From Chlorophyllum brunneum (lineage: Eukaryota; Basidiomycota; Agaricomycetes; Agaricales; Agaricaceae), in NCBI GenBank assembly GCA_963576785.1, contig OY756140.1:3162001-3226000 (forward strand): 64,000 bases of DNA. Direction: 5' to 3'. Of the stretch, positions 50,801 through 61,300 are shown one piece after another. Position 1 is the first letter of the stretch; each line of letters starts with the position of its first letter. The notes below the pieces were generated by a model, which worked only from the letters and a program-made list of their open reading frames with translations, had not been told where the DNA came from and made no database searches. The position numbers and the translations under genes are program-made.

Positions 50801-51387
50801 CCAAATTACCTTTCTACAGGTATCAGATAGAAGCTTATTATCTCAGTGAGTAGACCCTATATTCTCTCCCACTGCATTTACTGCTGCCCCCAGCAAACAA
50901 CTTGTTACGGTCGTTTTCTCAACACCAACAACTCTTTACCACCTACTCTGATGCATCTCATGGCTCCTGCAAGACCACAGGACAAGCTACAGGTGGATAT
51001 GTAACCTTGGTTGGTGGTGGAGCAGTTGGTTGGTCCTCTAAGCATCAGGCTTTTGTCACTCTTTTGAGTACAGAGGCTGAGTACGTTGCTGCTGTTGAGG
51101 CTGGGAAGGAAATCATGTGGACTTGCAACATTCTGAGTGAATTTGGCTACTCCCTAGACCATTCTTCAACTCTCTACATTGATAACAAGTCAGAAATCAG
51201 TGTAGCCAAGAATCCAGAGCACCACGGATGCATGAAGCTCTTGGATCTTTGATTCTACTAGCTCAGAGATGCTGTAGATGAGGGAATCATTGATCCAGTG
51301 TTTGTACTAGGAGAAGAGCAAGTTGCAGATATATTCACCAAGGCAGTCTACCCTCAAACCATCAAATTGCTTGGACTTAGTTGTTGA
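47857..51387 (+). pseudogene. Copia-1 pol: integrase, RT, RNase H
   Basis: Integrase: CKPCLAGKMHTNPFP zinc end, HTDLHRPLP (D), LQDNKGSEY (D; usual S-D-N-G-G-E), and QNGLAE (E) before a TGA. A frameshift near 48583 follows. A variable Pro/Ser-rich linker lies at 48780-49130. RT: WDVIELPPGKKAVGSGWVFK, YKARLVAKGYSQ, INISSAFTYGELEEEIYMYQPEGY (first Asp changed to Asn) and VFIDDITLVS (FIDD in place of YVDD, 49858-49869). RNase H: FTTYSDASHGSCKTTG, STEAEYVAAVEAGKEI, LYIDNKSEISVAKNPEHHG. About ten stops. The 576 bp added by LTR-Y plus its TSD keeps the frame by chance. Confidence 0.88.
50354..50924 (+). repeat. Solo LTR-Y inside Copia-1 RNase H
   Basis: 571 bp with perfect inverted ends TGTTGA...TCAACA and a 5-bp duplication CCAAC (50349-50353 and 50925-50929). 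Removing the LTR and one duplication restores NDQQLFTTYSDASH. TATATAAA at 50642-50649 is a probable promoter. It is left by recombination between the two LTRs of an LTR element not otherwise seen here. Confidence 0.92.
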
Positions 51388-51411
51388 AGGATTGGTTGGA
51401 TCAGGGGGGTG

Positions 51412-51588
51412 TGTTAGAGTATGCAAGTTGTGATCTGCACCAAGTTATAGATTGTGAGGTGATGGATTGATTGTGTCATGTAATGGGTTGAACTTAGACA
51501 CCTGTGGACATCTCAGAGGCTTTTCTAGTCTCTAACAATAGTCCACAGGTGAGTAGAACCTTGTACACTTATTCTCTAGTCTCTAACA
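51412..51588 (+). repeat. Copia-1 3' LTR (end uncertain)
   Basis: Begins TGTTAGAG directly after the polypurine tract. CTCTAACA, the inverse of the start, occurs twice, ending at 51537 and 51588, each followed by ATAGTCCACAG; the region contains a short direct duplication. 51589-51685 holds nothing I can name. Confidence 0.55.
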
Positions 51589-51685
51589 ATAGTCCACAGT
51601 CTCCAGAGATATCTGGTCACTTAATAGACTTATTTCTTGCTCTCTAGGACTATTCAACAGTCCCACTGCATACTACTTTTATCAG

Positions 51686-51951
51686 TTATCCAACTCCCAT
51701 AAGCATTGTGTTGGACTTAAATGCAAATACAGAAGGATTGCACTTAAGAAAAGCTACCAGCTGGCCAATAGAGACCAGCAGGCCATGATGTCTCTTGTAC
51801 AAAGGACAAGAGCACAAGATATGAGTACGGGTTTCCAGAGAAGCCCCACACTCACAGCCAATAGGCTTTAGAGGATGAAACCAGGAGCAGTACTTGCCGG
51901 TTGGTGTGTACCTGAGAATGGCATGATTCACTCTTGCTGTAATAGACTGAG
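51686..51951 (-). mobile_element. LINE-A C-terminal fragment
   Basis: Minus strand: ITARVNHAILRYTPTGKYCSWFHPLKPIGCECGASLETRTHILCSC, ending GVG and a stop at 51686-51688. It is cut on the right by LTR-X. CpG sites have mostly been lost. Confidence 0.85.
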
Positions 51952-52300
51952 TGTTAAAGGTAGGAACACAGAAGGGGGTAGAAGAGGGTAGAGGCAAGAT
52001 AAAAGAGGATACAAAGAGAGTTGAGACACTGACACTGACACTGACACTAACACTGACACTAACACTAACACTGACACATAATGGATAAAGGATTGATATT
52101 TGGGGGAGCTGGGGTACTCCTTATATATATACAGAGGGTAGTCTGTGTACTACCAAATCATGTGACTAACTATCTAAGGCTATCTAGGATAAGATGAGAT
52201 GAACCAGATAAGATGAGATAACACTAGATAAGCTCAGATAAGATAAGATAACTGGTCAACTCTAACATTTCTACCCCCTTCTGTGTTCCTACCTTTAACA
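51952..52300 (+). repeat. LTR-X copy 2 with 33-bp inverted end
   Basis: 316-bp LTR-X (51952-52267) followed without gap by 33 bp (52268-52300) that are the exact reverse complement of the first 33 bp of LTR-X. Contents: (GACACT/AACACT)n at about 52023-52078, TATATATA at 52123-52130, and a cluster of about seven GATAA motifs at 52185-52255. It is either two LTR-X copies head-to-head after recombination, or an element with 33-bp terminal inverted repeats. No flanking duplication seen. Confidence 0.7.
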
Positions 52301-52437
52301 GGTTCTTGAATAAAGAGAATATCAAAGTGATCTTTGAGATCCTCAAGTAAAGTATCTACTAAAACATAATTTTTATTACAATTCTGTTGATATACATAGA
52401 GACTTCGTAGTTCTAAAGGTTGCCTATTCATTAGCAA
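52301..52437 (-). pseudogene. LINE-D ORF2 start (endonuclease N-terminus)
   Basis: MNRQPLELRSLYVYQQNCNK, then VLVDTLLEDLKDHFDILFIQEP: the N-terminal strand and the catalytic Glu block (FIQEP) of an endonuclease/exonuclease/phosphatase-type domain, parallel to LINE-B NVAKSYVYVDTLLKKL...FFQEP. Truncated by LTR-X. Confidence 0.78.
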
Positions 52438-52470
52438 GCTATAGAGTATGAGGGTTGGTGAGAGAAGATC

Positions 52471-53530
52471 ACTGTCAAAGACAGTTGGTACTTACCTCGC
52501 AATAGAACTTCTTGATCTTCTCAGATTTGAACCGAGTATCAAAAAATTTACACTTCTTTGAGGTTGTATGGTGCAGACCTCAACAGTTGAGACAATGTGG
52601 CATATGAGGACAAGGCTCATCTGCCAGTATGGGAGGGATGGGGGGCTGCACACTGGAATTACCCTTGCAGTATCCACATAGAGTCCAGTGGTATTCTTTG
52701 CAATGAGGACTACCACAGGTCAGGCATTTTAAGGCCTGCACCTTGCAGAATTGAATGAGGTGACCCCAGTGGAAGCAACACTTACACAGAGACACTCCTA
52801 GAGAGGCTGTGGAGGGCCTGATAGCACAGGCATACCTACTGATATGGAGTAAATTCTGGAGGAGGGAGTTTGCCCATTGACCCTTCTGAGAGTCATGAAT
52901 ATTGAAGTAAACTGTGGCAGTATCAGATGCCTTGGAATTCCTCAAAATACAGAAGGGGTCCATTAATGTGAACAGGTCAGAAAACACAGTGCATTTTATG
53001 ATCTGCTCAATCTTAAAAGAGGACCAGCAGGTCTTGCCAATCCTAAAGAAGGAGATGTCAATAACCTCAAGATAGGACTTTGACTGAGGGAGGCCAACCA
53101 TGAACACAGTTCCCTGAGGGACAGCCTTCAAGATCTATGTCCTGGCAACCTCAAGGTCAGCAGGAGTAGGAACAGCATTGGTATACAAAGCAAATCCCCC
53201 ATACTTGGCAGAGGTAGACTCTACATGAATGTGAAGGCATGAGTCCACAAAACCATAGTTAACCATAGTTTTGAGGTGGAACGAGAAGACTTTGGGGGTA
53301 GCCTCAAAGTTAACAATGATCTGGCACCGAGAGGGACCAGTAGTGGTCATCCTTGGCCTCTTTTTGGAAGTCTTAGACTTGGGAGAAGAGGCCTGCTCAC
53401 CCATGGCAAGGATCCTGTCTGGAGGAAGTGAGGAGAACATCTGTACAAGCTGCACAACAGTTCCTAATACTGTAGTTGCCTTTCCCTTCCCTTTTGGTTG
53501 GGAGTAGGCTCCTTGGCCACCAGAGAACAT
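52471..53530 (-). pseudogene. LINE-D ORF1: zinc-knuckle protein
   Basis: One frame of about 350 codons with one TAG at 53132-53134. N-terminus MFSGGQGAYSQPKGKGKATT, then basic SPKSKTSKKRPRMTTTGPSRC. A middle region resembles LINE-B ORF1 (GTVFMVGLPQSKSYLEVIDI against PFWIGLPSSILYLYVVNVPF). C-terminal zinc knuckles are CKCCFHWGHLIQFC (canonical C-x2-C-x4-H-x4-C), CLTCGSPHCKEYHWTLCGYC, and CPHMPHCLNC. It probably binds LINE RNA. It ends before ORF2 with a gap of about 35 nt rather than the overlap seen in LINE-B. Confidence 0.8.
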
Positions 53531-53534
53531 GACC

Positions 53535-54443
53535 TATTATTGAAGTTCCTGAGCAGCATTGGCATCCAATCCAAAAAGGAGCATAGTCTTGTCCCTCTCT
53601 GAAGAGTGTAATAGTGCAGCCTTGGAAAGTAGTAGTGTTGTTCATTTTGGCTATAACTAGATTATGGACTATTTCTTGCCAATAATTGTTGTCAAGTTGT
53701 CCTCCTTCTTTTAGCATGAGGTAGGATTGAGGTAGATTGAATATAATTGGTTTGGTTGGTAGATCAAAGTCAGGAATATGGATTAGCAGGTAGTCTACTT
53801 TGTCTTTCATGTTAGGTTCCATTAGTTATTCAGCCACTGATCTCTTAATTCCTTCTATTCCTTTGTCTAACCATTCTTGTTTATCTTCTTTGTAGTATGG
53901 CAGTTTGTTGGGTAACATAGTAGGAGTATAAGAGTCAAGGTCCATTAGTTGTCAGGCTAGTTTGTATGTAAGGTTGTTACTCAAGTTAGTAAGATGGTTG
54001 AGTCTTTCACCTATCATGACTAGGGTACTTTGGATACATCTCTTTGTATCAGTGTGTACCAATGTGTTGAGGTCTGTAGTAGCTTTTTCCAATAATTCTT
54101 TCATGAGCTTTTATTTTTTGGTTGACATAGCAGTTGGGAGAGTTTTGACAGTAGTAACAAGTAAGATATAGTTTAGAGCTTTTGCTTGGATTTGAAGATT
54201 GTTGATGGTATGGACAATGTATGTAAGTCCTTTAATGGTAGAGGTGTAGTATTTGACTTGTTTTTCAGTGGACTGGGCATCAAGGAAGTTGTTGAGTTCT
54301 TGTTCAAATTCTGTGTCATTGGTTGGAAAAGGGGTAGGTTTGCATTTTGTATGCATGGTATGTTGTGAAGGTAGTTGGCAAAGTCTAGTATGCAGTGAAT
54401 ACAGCTTGAGATGCATCAAGTGTAGTGATCTCTTGTAATGCAA
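53535..54443 (-). pseudogene. Extra 3' ORF of the Gypsy-1 relative
   Basis: Matches the Gypsy-1 3' ORF along its length: QLPSQHTMHTKCKPTPFPTND, FEQELNNFLDAQ, TINNLQIQAKALNYILLVTT, ERLNHLTNLSNNLTYKL, LMEPNMKDKVDYLLIHIPDF, LPQSYLMLKEGGQLDNNYWQEIVHNLV, APFWIGC. Stops at about 54111, 53945 and 53825. Protein similarity persists despite many base changes, which supports a real coding past. Function unknown. Confidence 0.72.
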
Positions 54444-54479
54444 GGTCTGTTGTTTGTAATTATTACTTTTTACCCCCCC

Positions 54480-57400
54480 CTATTTATAGGTTTTGTCCTC
54501 AAAATCTTGTCTAAAAATTTCTGAACTACTTTCTTCACATTTTCTAACTCTGACTTATCTTTCCATATGTTTTCCTCAGAGGTACACCTCTCCTAGTGTA
54601 CTAGATATTGATTTCTTTGTCCTATTGTGTAGTGTCCTTGGATCTTTTCTACTTTGTACTATTCTTCATCATTGATGATCTCAGACATTGGTGGTGGTGG
54701 AGTATGCTGGCTGTCAAACTCAGGTTTGTGATAAGGGGAGAGGAGTCAGCTATTAAACACATTGTGTATTACCCATATTTCAGGTAGTTCCAGTTGATAA
54801 CTTGTTTCATCTATTTTTTCTTTTATTTGGAATAGTCTATAGTATTTATGATCTAGTTTCTTGGTTAGTCTCATTGTTCTGATATTACTTGCTTCAAGCC
54901 ATACTTCTTCTTCTGGAGTATACTCATGTTCTAGTTTGGTGCTGTTGTATTTCTCTATTTGAGTCTGGCTATATTGTAATATTTTGATTATTTTTTGTTG
55001 CATATTCTGTAACTTCTGTATTTGTTCTGTGTTTATAAGTGCCTTGGCTGTATTTGTTATATCTCCTTTCCAAGGGTTTCATCCATAAACTATTTGGAAT
55101 GGTAAGTATCTGGTAACTATGTGGATTTTGTCATTGTATTGGAATTCTGCCATGGTTAGCTATTTTTTCCAGTTGTCCTATATATCATTTATTATGTTTC
55201 TGAGGTATGTCTCAACCTCCTGGTTGATATGCTCCATCTGACTGTTGGTTTGTGGGTAGTATGCCATAGATAAGTTTCATTGGGTGCTAGTCACTTAGTA
55301 TAGTCCTGCTATGAATTTTGATACAAATTAGGGGTCTCTGTCATTGATAATTCTGTGGGATATCCATGCATTCTCCATATATTGTCCCAATATATATATC
55401 CTAACTCCTTGGATAACAAGGTGGTGTTAACTGCATGTAGTCTGATTATTTTGCTGAAATAATCAACTATGACAAGTATTATATCATATCCTTCTGACTC
55501 TGGTAGTGGTCCTATCATATTGATTGAGATTTCTTCCTAAGGTTCTGCTGGTATCAGTAGTGGATGGAGATATGTAGTAGGTCTTGTTTGGAATATCTTG
55601 TTTCATTGGCATATGTTGCATCCTTTAATATATTATTTGACATTATTACACATTTGGGACTACTAATAAGTCCATTTAATCATTTAGTATTGTCCTAGGT
55701 ATCCTATGTCAGATTTGTTATGATGCTGTTAGAGTATTTTCTGTCATAATTCATTGTTAGGTAGTGTGTATATTCTTCCTTCAAATATCAGTAATCCATC
55801 TTCTTCCCATATCTTCTCTGGTTATTTCTTCTTTTTCTTCAACTATTGTGTGTTTTCTTTTTTGTCTCCTTTTGTAGTCAGTGTTTCAATTTTTCTTCTC
55901 CAGAAACTTTCCAGATTTGTCAGATCTCAGTGATTGTATTATTGAATAAATAGTTAGGTAGTAAGGTGATGTCAGTATTGTCTCAGGTAGTATCTGTTTT
56001 TGTTAATCTTGATAGTATGTCTGTTTTTGTGTTGGTCTTTCCAGGTATATATTTCAGCATGTAGTAATATTCCTGTAGTTCTAGTTACCATCTTGCTTGT
56101 TGCCCTGTGAGTTGTTGCTGTTTCTGGAAATACTCTAGGTTTTTGTGGTCAGTCTATACTTTGAATAGTTCTTTTGCATCAAGTAGGTATTATTTCTATG
56201 TTTTGATTGCTTCTCAGATTGCCAATAGTTTTTTGTTATAGATCTGGTAGTTATGTTCTGCAGGTATTATTGTTCTTGAGTGGAAAGTAATTGGGTGCCA
56301 ATGTTCTTTCTGTTTTTGTGATAGTATTACTCCTACTCTGTAACCTAATATGTCTACTTCTACCCTGTATTGTCTCTTATCTTGTGGTATTGCTAATACC
56401 AGTTTGCTTGCGACTTTTTCCTTGATCTTTTCACATACTTGTTGTTGTCACTCTGTCCATGTCCATTGGATATTTTTTTTCTTCAACTTATGTAGTAGTA
56501 CTACTATGTTGCTAAAGTTATAGATGAATTATTGGTAGAAGTTTGCAAAACCTAGGAATTTTTTGATGTCTTTCAGAGATTTGGGTGTTGGCCATTCTTT
56601 TACCACTTTTACCTTCTCCTCTTCTATTTTAATGCTGCCTTGTCCAACTACAAATCCTAATATGGGTATTTCTTTGGCATTAAATAAGTATTTTGACTTT
56701 TTGAAGTATAGCTAGTGTTTGGCTGCTATGTCCAGGAACTATTTTGTTCTCTCTTTCAGTTCCTTCTGTATGGTCCATAGAATAACGAAATCATCTATAT
56801 AATTGATGACTGCTCTTTCATGTAATATTTCTCAGAATATAGTGTTTATTATTCTTTGGAACATTGTAGATAAGTTACTCATTCCAAAAAATATGACTGT
56901 TGGTTCAAATAATCCATTGTTCATCATGAATGCCACTTTCTATTCATCACCTTCCCTTATCTGGACATTGTTATATCCCCAAATAATATCAAGTTTGTTG
57001 AAGACTTTGGCATCTTTTAGTTAATCAATGACTTTGCTTATAAGAGGAAGTGGCATCTTGTCTTTGATTATATGCTCATTTAGTTTCTTGTAGTCTTATA
57101 TCAGGTGTTTTGTTCCATTCTTCTTGGGTATAAAGAAACATAGGGTGGCATAGGGGGATTGTGATAGTCAAATTTGTCCTGAGGTAATATTTTCATCAAA
57201 GAATTTCTGTAGTTCCTGCTTTTCCATTATCATTATGAGGTAGACTTTGGACTATAGTACCAGTAGCATGTTCTCAGATAGGTTTATCTTGTGATGCAAT
57301 ATCATATGTTTAGGCAGTTTGTCAAAGTTCTTTTTGTTGAACAGGTGTGTGTATTACTGAAGGTATATTGGTAGGTCTTCTGGATTTGTCTAATTAGTTT

Positions 57401-57860
57401 TCTTTTCTTCTATATGTTCTTTGACCATGTATATTCTTTTGTTGAACTGTATGTCATTGTGGTATGTGGTGCAATCTTTTGGGCATCTCATGAAGTATAT
57501 AATATTGTTTGTCCAATTGATTTCAGGATTATGTTTGACTAGCCAGTTATGTCTGAGGTAAAAGTCTGTGCTCTCTAGTTGTATTACCATTACTTTGATT
57601 TCTTCTATGTATTTTCCATTGTTTAATACCAGGTGTGCCATGTTTGTTATCTTATCTTTCTTGTTTTTGGTTCTGTTAGTATTGATTACTCTTATTGGTA
57701 TTTCAAGGAGTTTGGTTGGAATTTGTTCTTCCTCTACTACTCTCTGAACTATGCATATATGGGTACATCTGGAGTCTACTAGCATGATGATTTGCTTGGG
57801 TTCTTTTGTTATTCTGATAGTTTGCACATCAAGTTTCATTTTTGTGGAATCACATATCAT
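54480..57860 (-). pseudogene. Pol of the Gypsy-1 relative
   Basis: Protease LVDSRCTHICIVQ (Gly of D-S-G changed to Arg), RT and RNase H blocks, integrase, and a chromodomain near 54690-54520 (EIINDEE, KVEKIQGH, NQYLVH). Stops everywhere. At shared positions it informs the ancestral codons of Gypsy-1: TAG against TGA for an original Trp (56745/17160), and CAA-TAA against TGA-CGA for original Arg-Arg (56530/16988). Confidence 0.85.
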
Positions 57861-57914
57861 CTATTGTAAAATAAAACAAAAACTCTATGTTTAGTGGCTG
57901 ACAGGTTTGCACCT

Positions 57915-59155
57915 ACTCAGAGCCTTTGACAAAATTCTCTTTTGTCAGTTCTTCTTCTTTTTTATTGCTTTTGGTGATTTCTCTAATATATACTTTCTTT
58001 GGTACTCAGCAATTCCTTGAAATGTGGCCTTGCTTGCCACAATTATCACACATTATCTTGGTATATGTGACTTTGGTCTTTTTGCAGCAGTATTTGGTGA
58101 TATCCCCATATAGATTGCAGTCAAAACATCTCAGTTTGCTATTCTGATTGGTGTTAGCTTTTTGTCTTCCAATCTCCATTAGTTGTTCTCTACCTCCATA
58201 TGTGACTCTTGTGCTTATTCTGACATCTCTGCAAGTAATATCTGTGGTTTTGTACTCTTGTCCAACTACAAGGATTATGGTTCTCCATTTTTCATATATA
58301 GTTGGGATCAAGGCTGTTGGATAGCCTACAATGATTCTAATAATATCTGCTCTGATATGTTGTTTAAGAAGGAAAATGGCATGTGTGACATCTGTTTCAG
58401 CTTAGGTTTTCAATGCTTCAAACTCTATCAAGAAGTCCACAGTATTTCTCTTTTCCTGTTTGAACAATTTTATCTCTTCTTCTGCTATTGCCTTCCTATT
58501 CCCCAAGGAGAATGTGGCTATCATCTTCTTTGCAAAGTCATTGAATACTGATGTTTTCTTGTCTTGGATTGCTTGTAACTTGGTATTAGCATAAGGATCT
58601 GCTAGTTTTTCTTTCATTCATACCAATATCCCAATTATCTTTTGTTTATTGTTATTGATTTTGTTGAAGAGTGTCCATAAGAATATTACTCTCCATACCA
58701 AACTTAGTTCTATCTCCATTAAAGTATCTGGGTTCTAAGGCTAAGTTTTTTGGGAAATTAATTTTGTCAGCCATTTCTAATTCTGTTTCAGATTCTCTGT
58801 GTTCATTCTCATATGTCTTGGCAATTTCTATATTGGATTAGTTCTTGGTAATCTCTATGTCAGATGTTTTAGATTCACTATGTTCATTTTCATAGGTCTC
58901 AGTGATTTCTATATTGGATGGGGCTTCAGTAACTTCTATGTCAGATATAGTCTTAGTAACTTCTGTATTGAATAGAGTCTTGAAGAGTACTGCTTTTTTG
59001 TCTATACTATGTTCAGATTTCTGTTGTTTGAGTCCTTTAGGGACTTCTGGTTCTGTTTGTCATTTGGATCTGGTGGTTATGGATGATCTCTGGATATTGG
59101 TTGGTCTTGGAGCTCTGGGTCTTCTTGGTGTTTTTAATAAGCTACTACTACTCAT
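57915..59155 (-). pseudogene. gag: Gag of the Gypsy-1 relative
   Basis: ATG at 59155 (MSSSSLLKTPR). The same acidic repeat region, capsid core (FAKKMIATFSLGNRKAIAEEEIKLFKQ) and two zinc knuckles: CFDCNLYGDITKYC (His changed to Asp, first Cys kept) and CDNCGKQGHISRNC. Several stops. The first knuckle here retains the Cys that Gypsy-1 has lost. Confidence 0.85.
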
Positions 59156-59248
59156 ATAGTATTGTTCTGGTCAGAGGTTATTATTCCAAGCCTAGCTATG
59201 AGTAGTGGCACCTCTCTTACAAGGTGAGTCAAATGATACTTTACCAAA

Positions 59249-59559
59249 TGTTACAATCTTAGTCTAGAACTCAGGTTGCAAGTCTTTGGATAAAGATAAG
59301 GAAGATAGAGAGAAAAGTAAGGGATAATATGATTAATAAAGTATAAGAAATACATTAAGTATTACTACACTTTATATACTAGTGGTGGTTACTAAGAATA
59401 GGAGAATGGAGTAACAGAGTCATAGGAGATAAGTAGAGTGAGTCAGAAAGGGTATAACTTTAAGGAGTGAAACAAGAAATAAAATGGATATAGTGAAATA
59501 ATAAGTACAAGATGATGGGTGTATAATAGGAATGTAATGTCTATTTATAGTTCATAATA
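59249..59559 (-). repeat. 5' LTR of the Gypsy-1 relative
   Basis: About 311 bp, TGTTACAATCTTAGTC...GTTCATAATA, aligned with the 292-bp Gypsy-1 LTRs. Contains TATATAAAG on the minus strand (about 59371-59379). Confidence 0.85.
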
Positions 59560-60164
59560 CCAACAACTCATTAGATTCCTGATATATCCCATAATTGGCT
59601 TGCAACCTGATATTGCCTATGCTATTGTGAAACTAAGTCAGCATATGGCCAGTTCTTCAGAGGAGCATTACAAGTATAGTTTATACTTGTACTACTACCT
59701 TCTGAGCATATGATACTATTATCTCATCTTTAACAGGCAATCTAAGAAGTCCATTCTAAAACTTCTCTGATTCTAACTTTATAGAATATCTTGCTATGTA
59801 CAAATCTACTTCCAACAACCTAGTCTTGATGGCTGGCAGACCAGTTTCCTGGTTAAGTTGCTAACAAGCTACCACAGTACTTTCTACCACAGAAGCCAAG
59901 TATGTTGCCATGTACAAGACATCTTGTCAACTGATTTGGGTCTATCAACTGCTAGGTAAGATTGGTTTTGAACAGTCTGCTCCATATCTTATGTGTGACA
60001 ATTTGGGCTTGACCTTCTGGGCTTCCAACCTAGTTATTAAATGTCAATCCAAATATATCACAATTTACTGGCATTTCATCTGTGAACTTATTGAGATGGA
60101 TAAAATAGAATTATTTTATGTTGAGTCAGAGAAGAATCTGCATGAAAAGTCTGGATACTATTAA
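59560..60164 (+). pseudogene. Copia-2 fragment: RT end and RNase H
   Basis: LIRFLIYPIIGLQPDIAYAIVKLSQHMASSSEEHYK (the RPDIAFAV-x-x-LSQ block), then in changed frames LDGWQTSF, and RNase H STTEAKYVAMYKTSCQLIW, LMCDNLGLTFWASNLVIKCQSKYITIYWHFICELIE. It ends near a stop at 60162. Clearly copia and old; different from Copia-1. Confidence 0.8.
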
Positions 60165-60660
60165 GTTTCAGTAATGTTGCAATTATTTACCTATTTAGTT
60201 CAGTACTTGATTTAATTGCACTTTGAGCTAGGAAAAGTATTGTCATTTGCATTTTCTAAGCTGTATTCTATGTGACTAGCTCTTTAGTTTATTATTCATC
60301 TAATATTTGTCATCAAGGCTATATCCTCTAACTCATATTATACACCATTTCCTCATGTATTTCATAAGCTGACTAATCACTATCACTCTTATTATACTAC
60401 TGGATACTGCTGAGTATTTGCAGTGTTTCAAGGGACTCTGTAGTTATTACTGACTCATTATGTATAGTTATTACTCATAGGTTGTAGGGTTTGCAACCTA
60501 GACATTTAGTATATAAGCAGCATGTATTTCTTCTATGTAACTTCAGACAATCTACTCAATTTCTATCCTTACTCTACTCAACTCACAGCAACTCTTACTA
60601 GCACTTCACCATTCTACTAACATACTTATCAGTAAGTCAGATCATCTGTCTGCTACTATG
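60165..60660 (+). repeat. Probable Copia-2 3' LTR
   Basis: Follows the RNase H end. It contains TATATAAG at 60510-60517 and a pyrimidine-rich leader-like stretch after it. Exact ends not determined; the second LTR is not in the window. Confidence 0.35.
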
Positions 60661-60954
60661 TAATACTGTGCTATTCAATATGGAGGACTGGTGTACAGGA
60701 TAAGTATAGGGGAAGTATAGGAGAAATAAAGGAAAATTACTTAAGTTATAGTTTCATACTCAATGTTAGGAAAATACTCCAAGCATGGAAGAAGATTCTA
60801 TGTCCCTTTTGGTCAATAAGGAGACATTGGACATATCAGAGGAAGTAAGCTTGCATATGTAGTGCCAATCCTCTACTAAGACTAATAGTATCTAACCTAC
60901 CTATCAACTTAGAAGCTATGCTATTTACAGATTTAACTCCTCTCAAGCCCAAGC
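60661..60954. other. AT-rich sequence, no feature recognised
   Basis: About 294 bp of AT-rich sequence without CG and without recognisable coding. Probably decayed LINE or LTR sequence. Confidence 0.5.
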
Positions 60955-61300
60955 CCAGGCCACCTTATCTATCAAGATGATAAAAGTATTAGGGACTTTA
61001 GTCCAGGACCTTTCTCTGTACAACAAATGAATTTTCCACAGGTCTTGTATTATTTCTGTAGTCATATATAAGTATAGGCCATAGTTTCATGAGTATGCCT
61101 GGATAAAAGGTACAGTGGATTTACTAACCAAGATATAGCATCAAGTAATACTATGGGTCACAGGTACATTCCACATGTCTTCTGGTGATATTAAGTCTCT
61201 TGCTGGACTCATATCTATTAAGCTTTACTTGTGTAAGCTTATAAAGTATCAATTAACTTGTACAGTTGACTCTTTCAGCTTTCAGTTCCTATGCTGAGCT
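60955..61300 (+). pseudogene. Old LINE RT C-terminal remnant
   Basis: Reads MIKVLGTLVQDLSLYNK, then HRSCIISVVIYKYRP, WITGTF-type block WVTGTFHMSSGDIKSLAGLISIKLYLCKL with stops. Matches LINE-C (KVMKMLGNSVRGLSPSNK; LWITGAFQTSPTGGVESLAGLMPIKLHLQKL). All CpG lost. Confidence 0.75.

Larger units (their letters stand above)
47857..51588 (+). mobile_element. Copia-1: Ty1/copia element, 5' part missing
   Basis: Pre-integrase, integrase, RT and RNase H in copia order on the plus strand, followed by a polypurine tract (AGGGGGG, 51404-51410) and an LTR starting TGTTAGAG at 51412. It is interrupted by solo LTR-Y (50354-50924). gag, protease and 5' LTR are absent. Confidence 0.88.
52301..53530 (-). mobile_element. 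LINE-D: 5' half of a LINE
   Basis: Minus-strand ORF1 and the very start of ORF2. ORF2 is cut at LFIQEP by LTR-X. The 5' side abuts the Gypsy-1 relative at about 53531. It may be the 5' half of LINE-A or LINE-C, whose ORF1 is not present in the window. Confidence 0.75.
53531..59559 (-). mobile_element. Gypsy-1 relative: CpG-free chromovirus copy
   Basis: Colinear with Gypsy-1 over almost its full length: extra ORF, chromodomain, integrase, RNase H, RT, protease, gag, primer site and 5' LTR. The 3' LTR is missing (left end at LINE-D). I could find only a handful of CG dinucleotides in 6 kb. It is an older or more heavily mutated copy with stops throughout. Confidence 0.9.

Noticed and set aside
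52023..52078. CRISPR-like array
   Set aside because: The repeats are 6-nt GACACT/AACACT units without spacers, a simple tandem repeat in LTR-X.
52470..52500. Splice donor-like GAGGTAAGT between LINE-D ORF1 and ORF2
   Set aside because: It lies in the ORF1 end frame, no acceptor or spliced structure could be supported.
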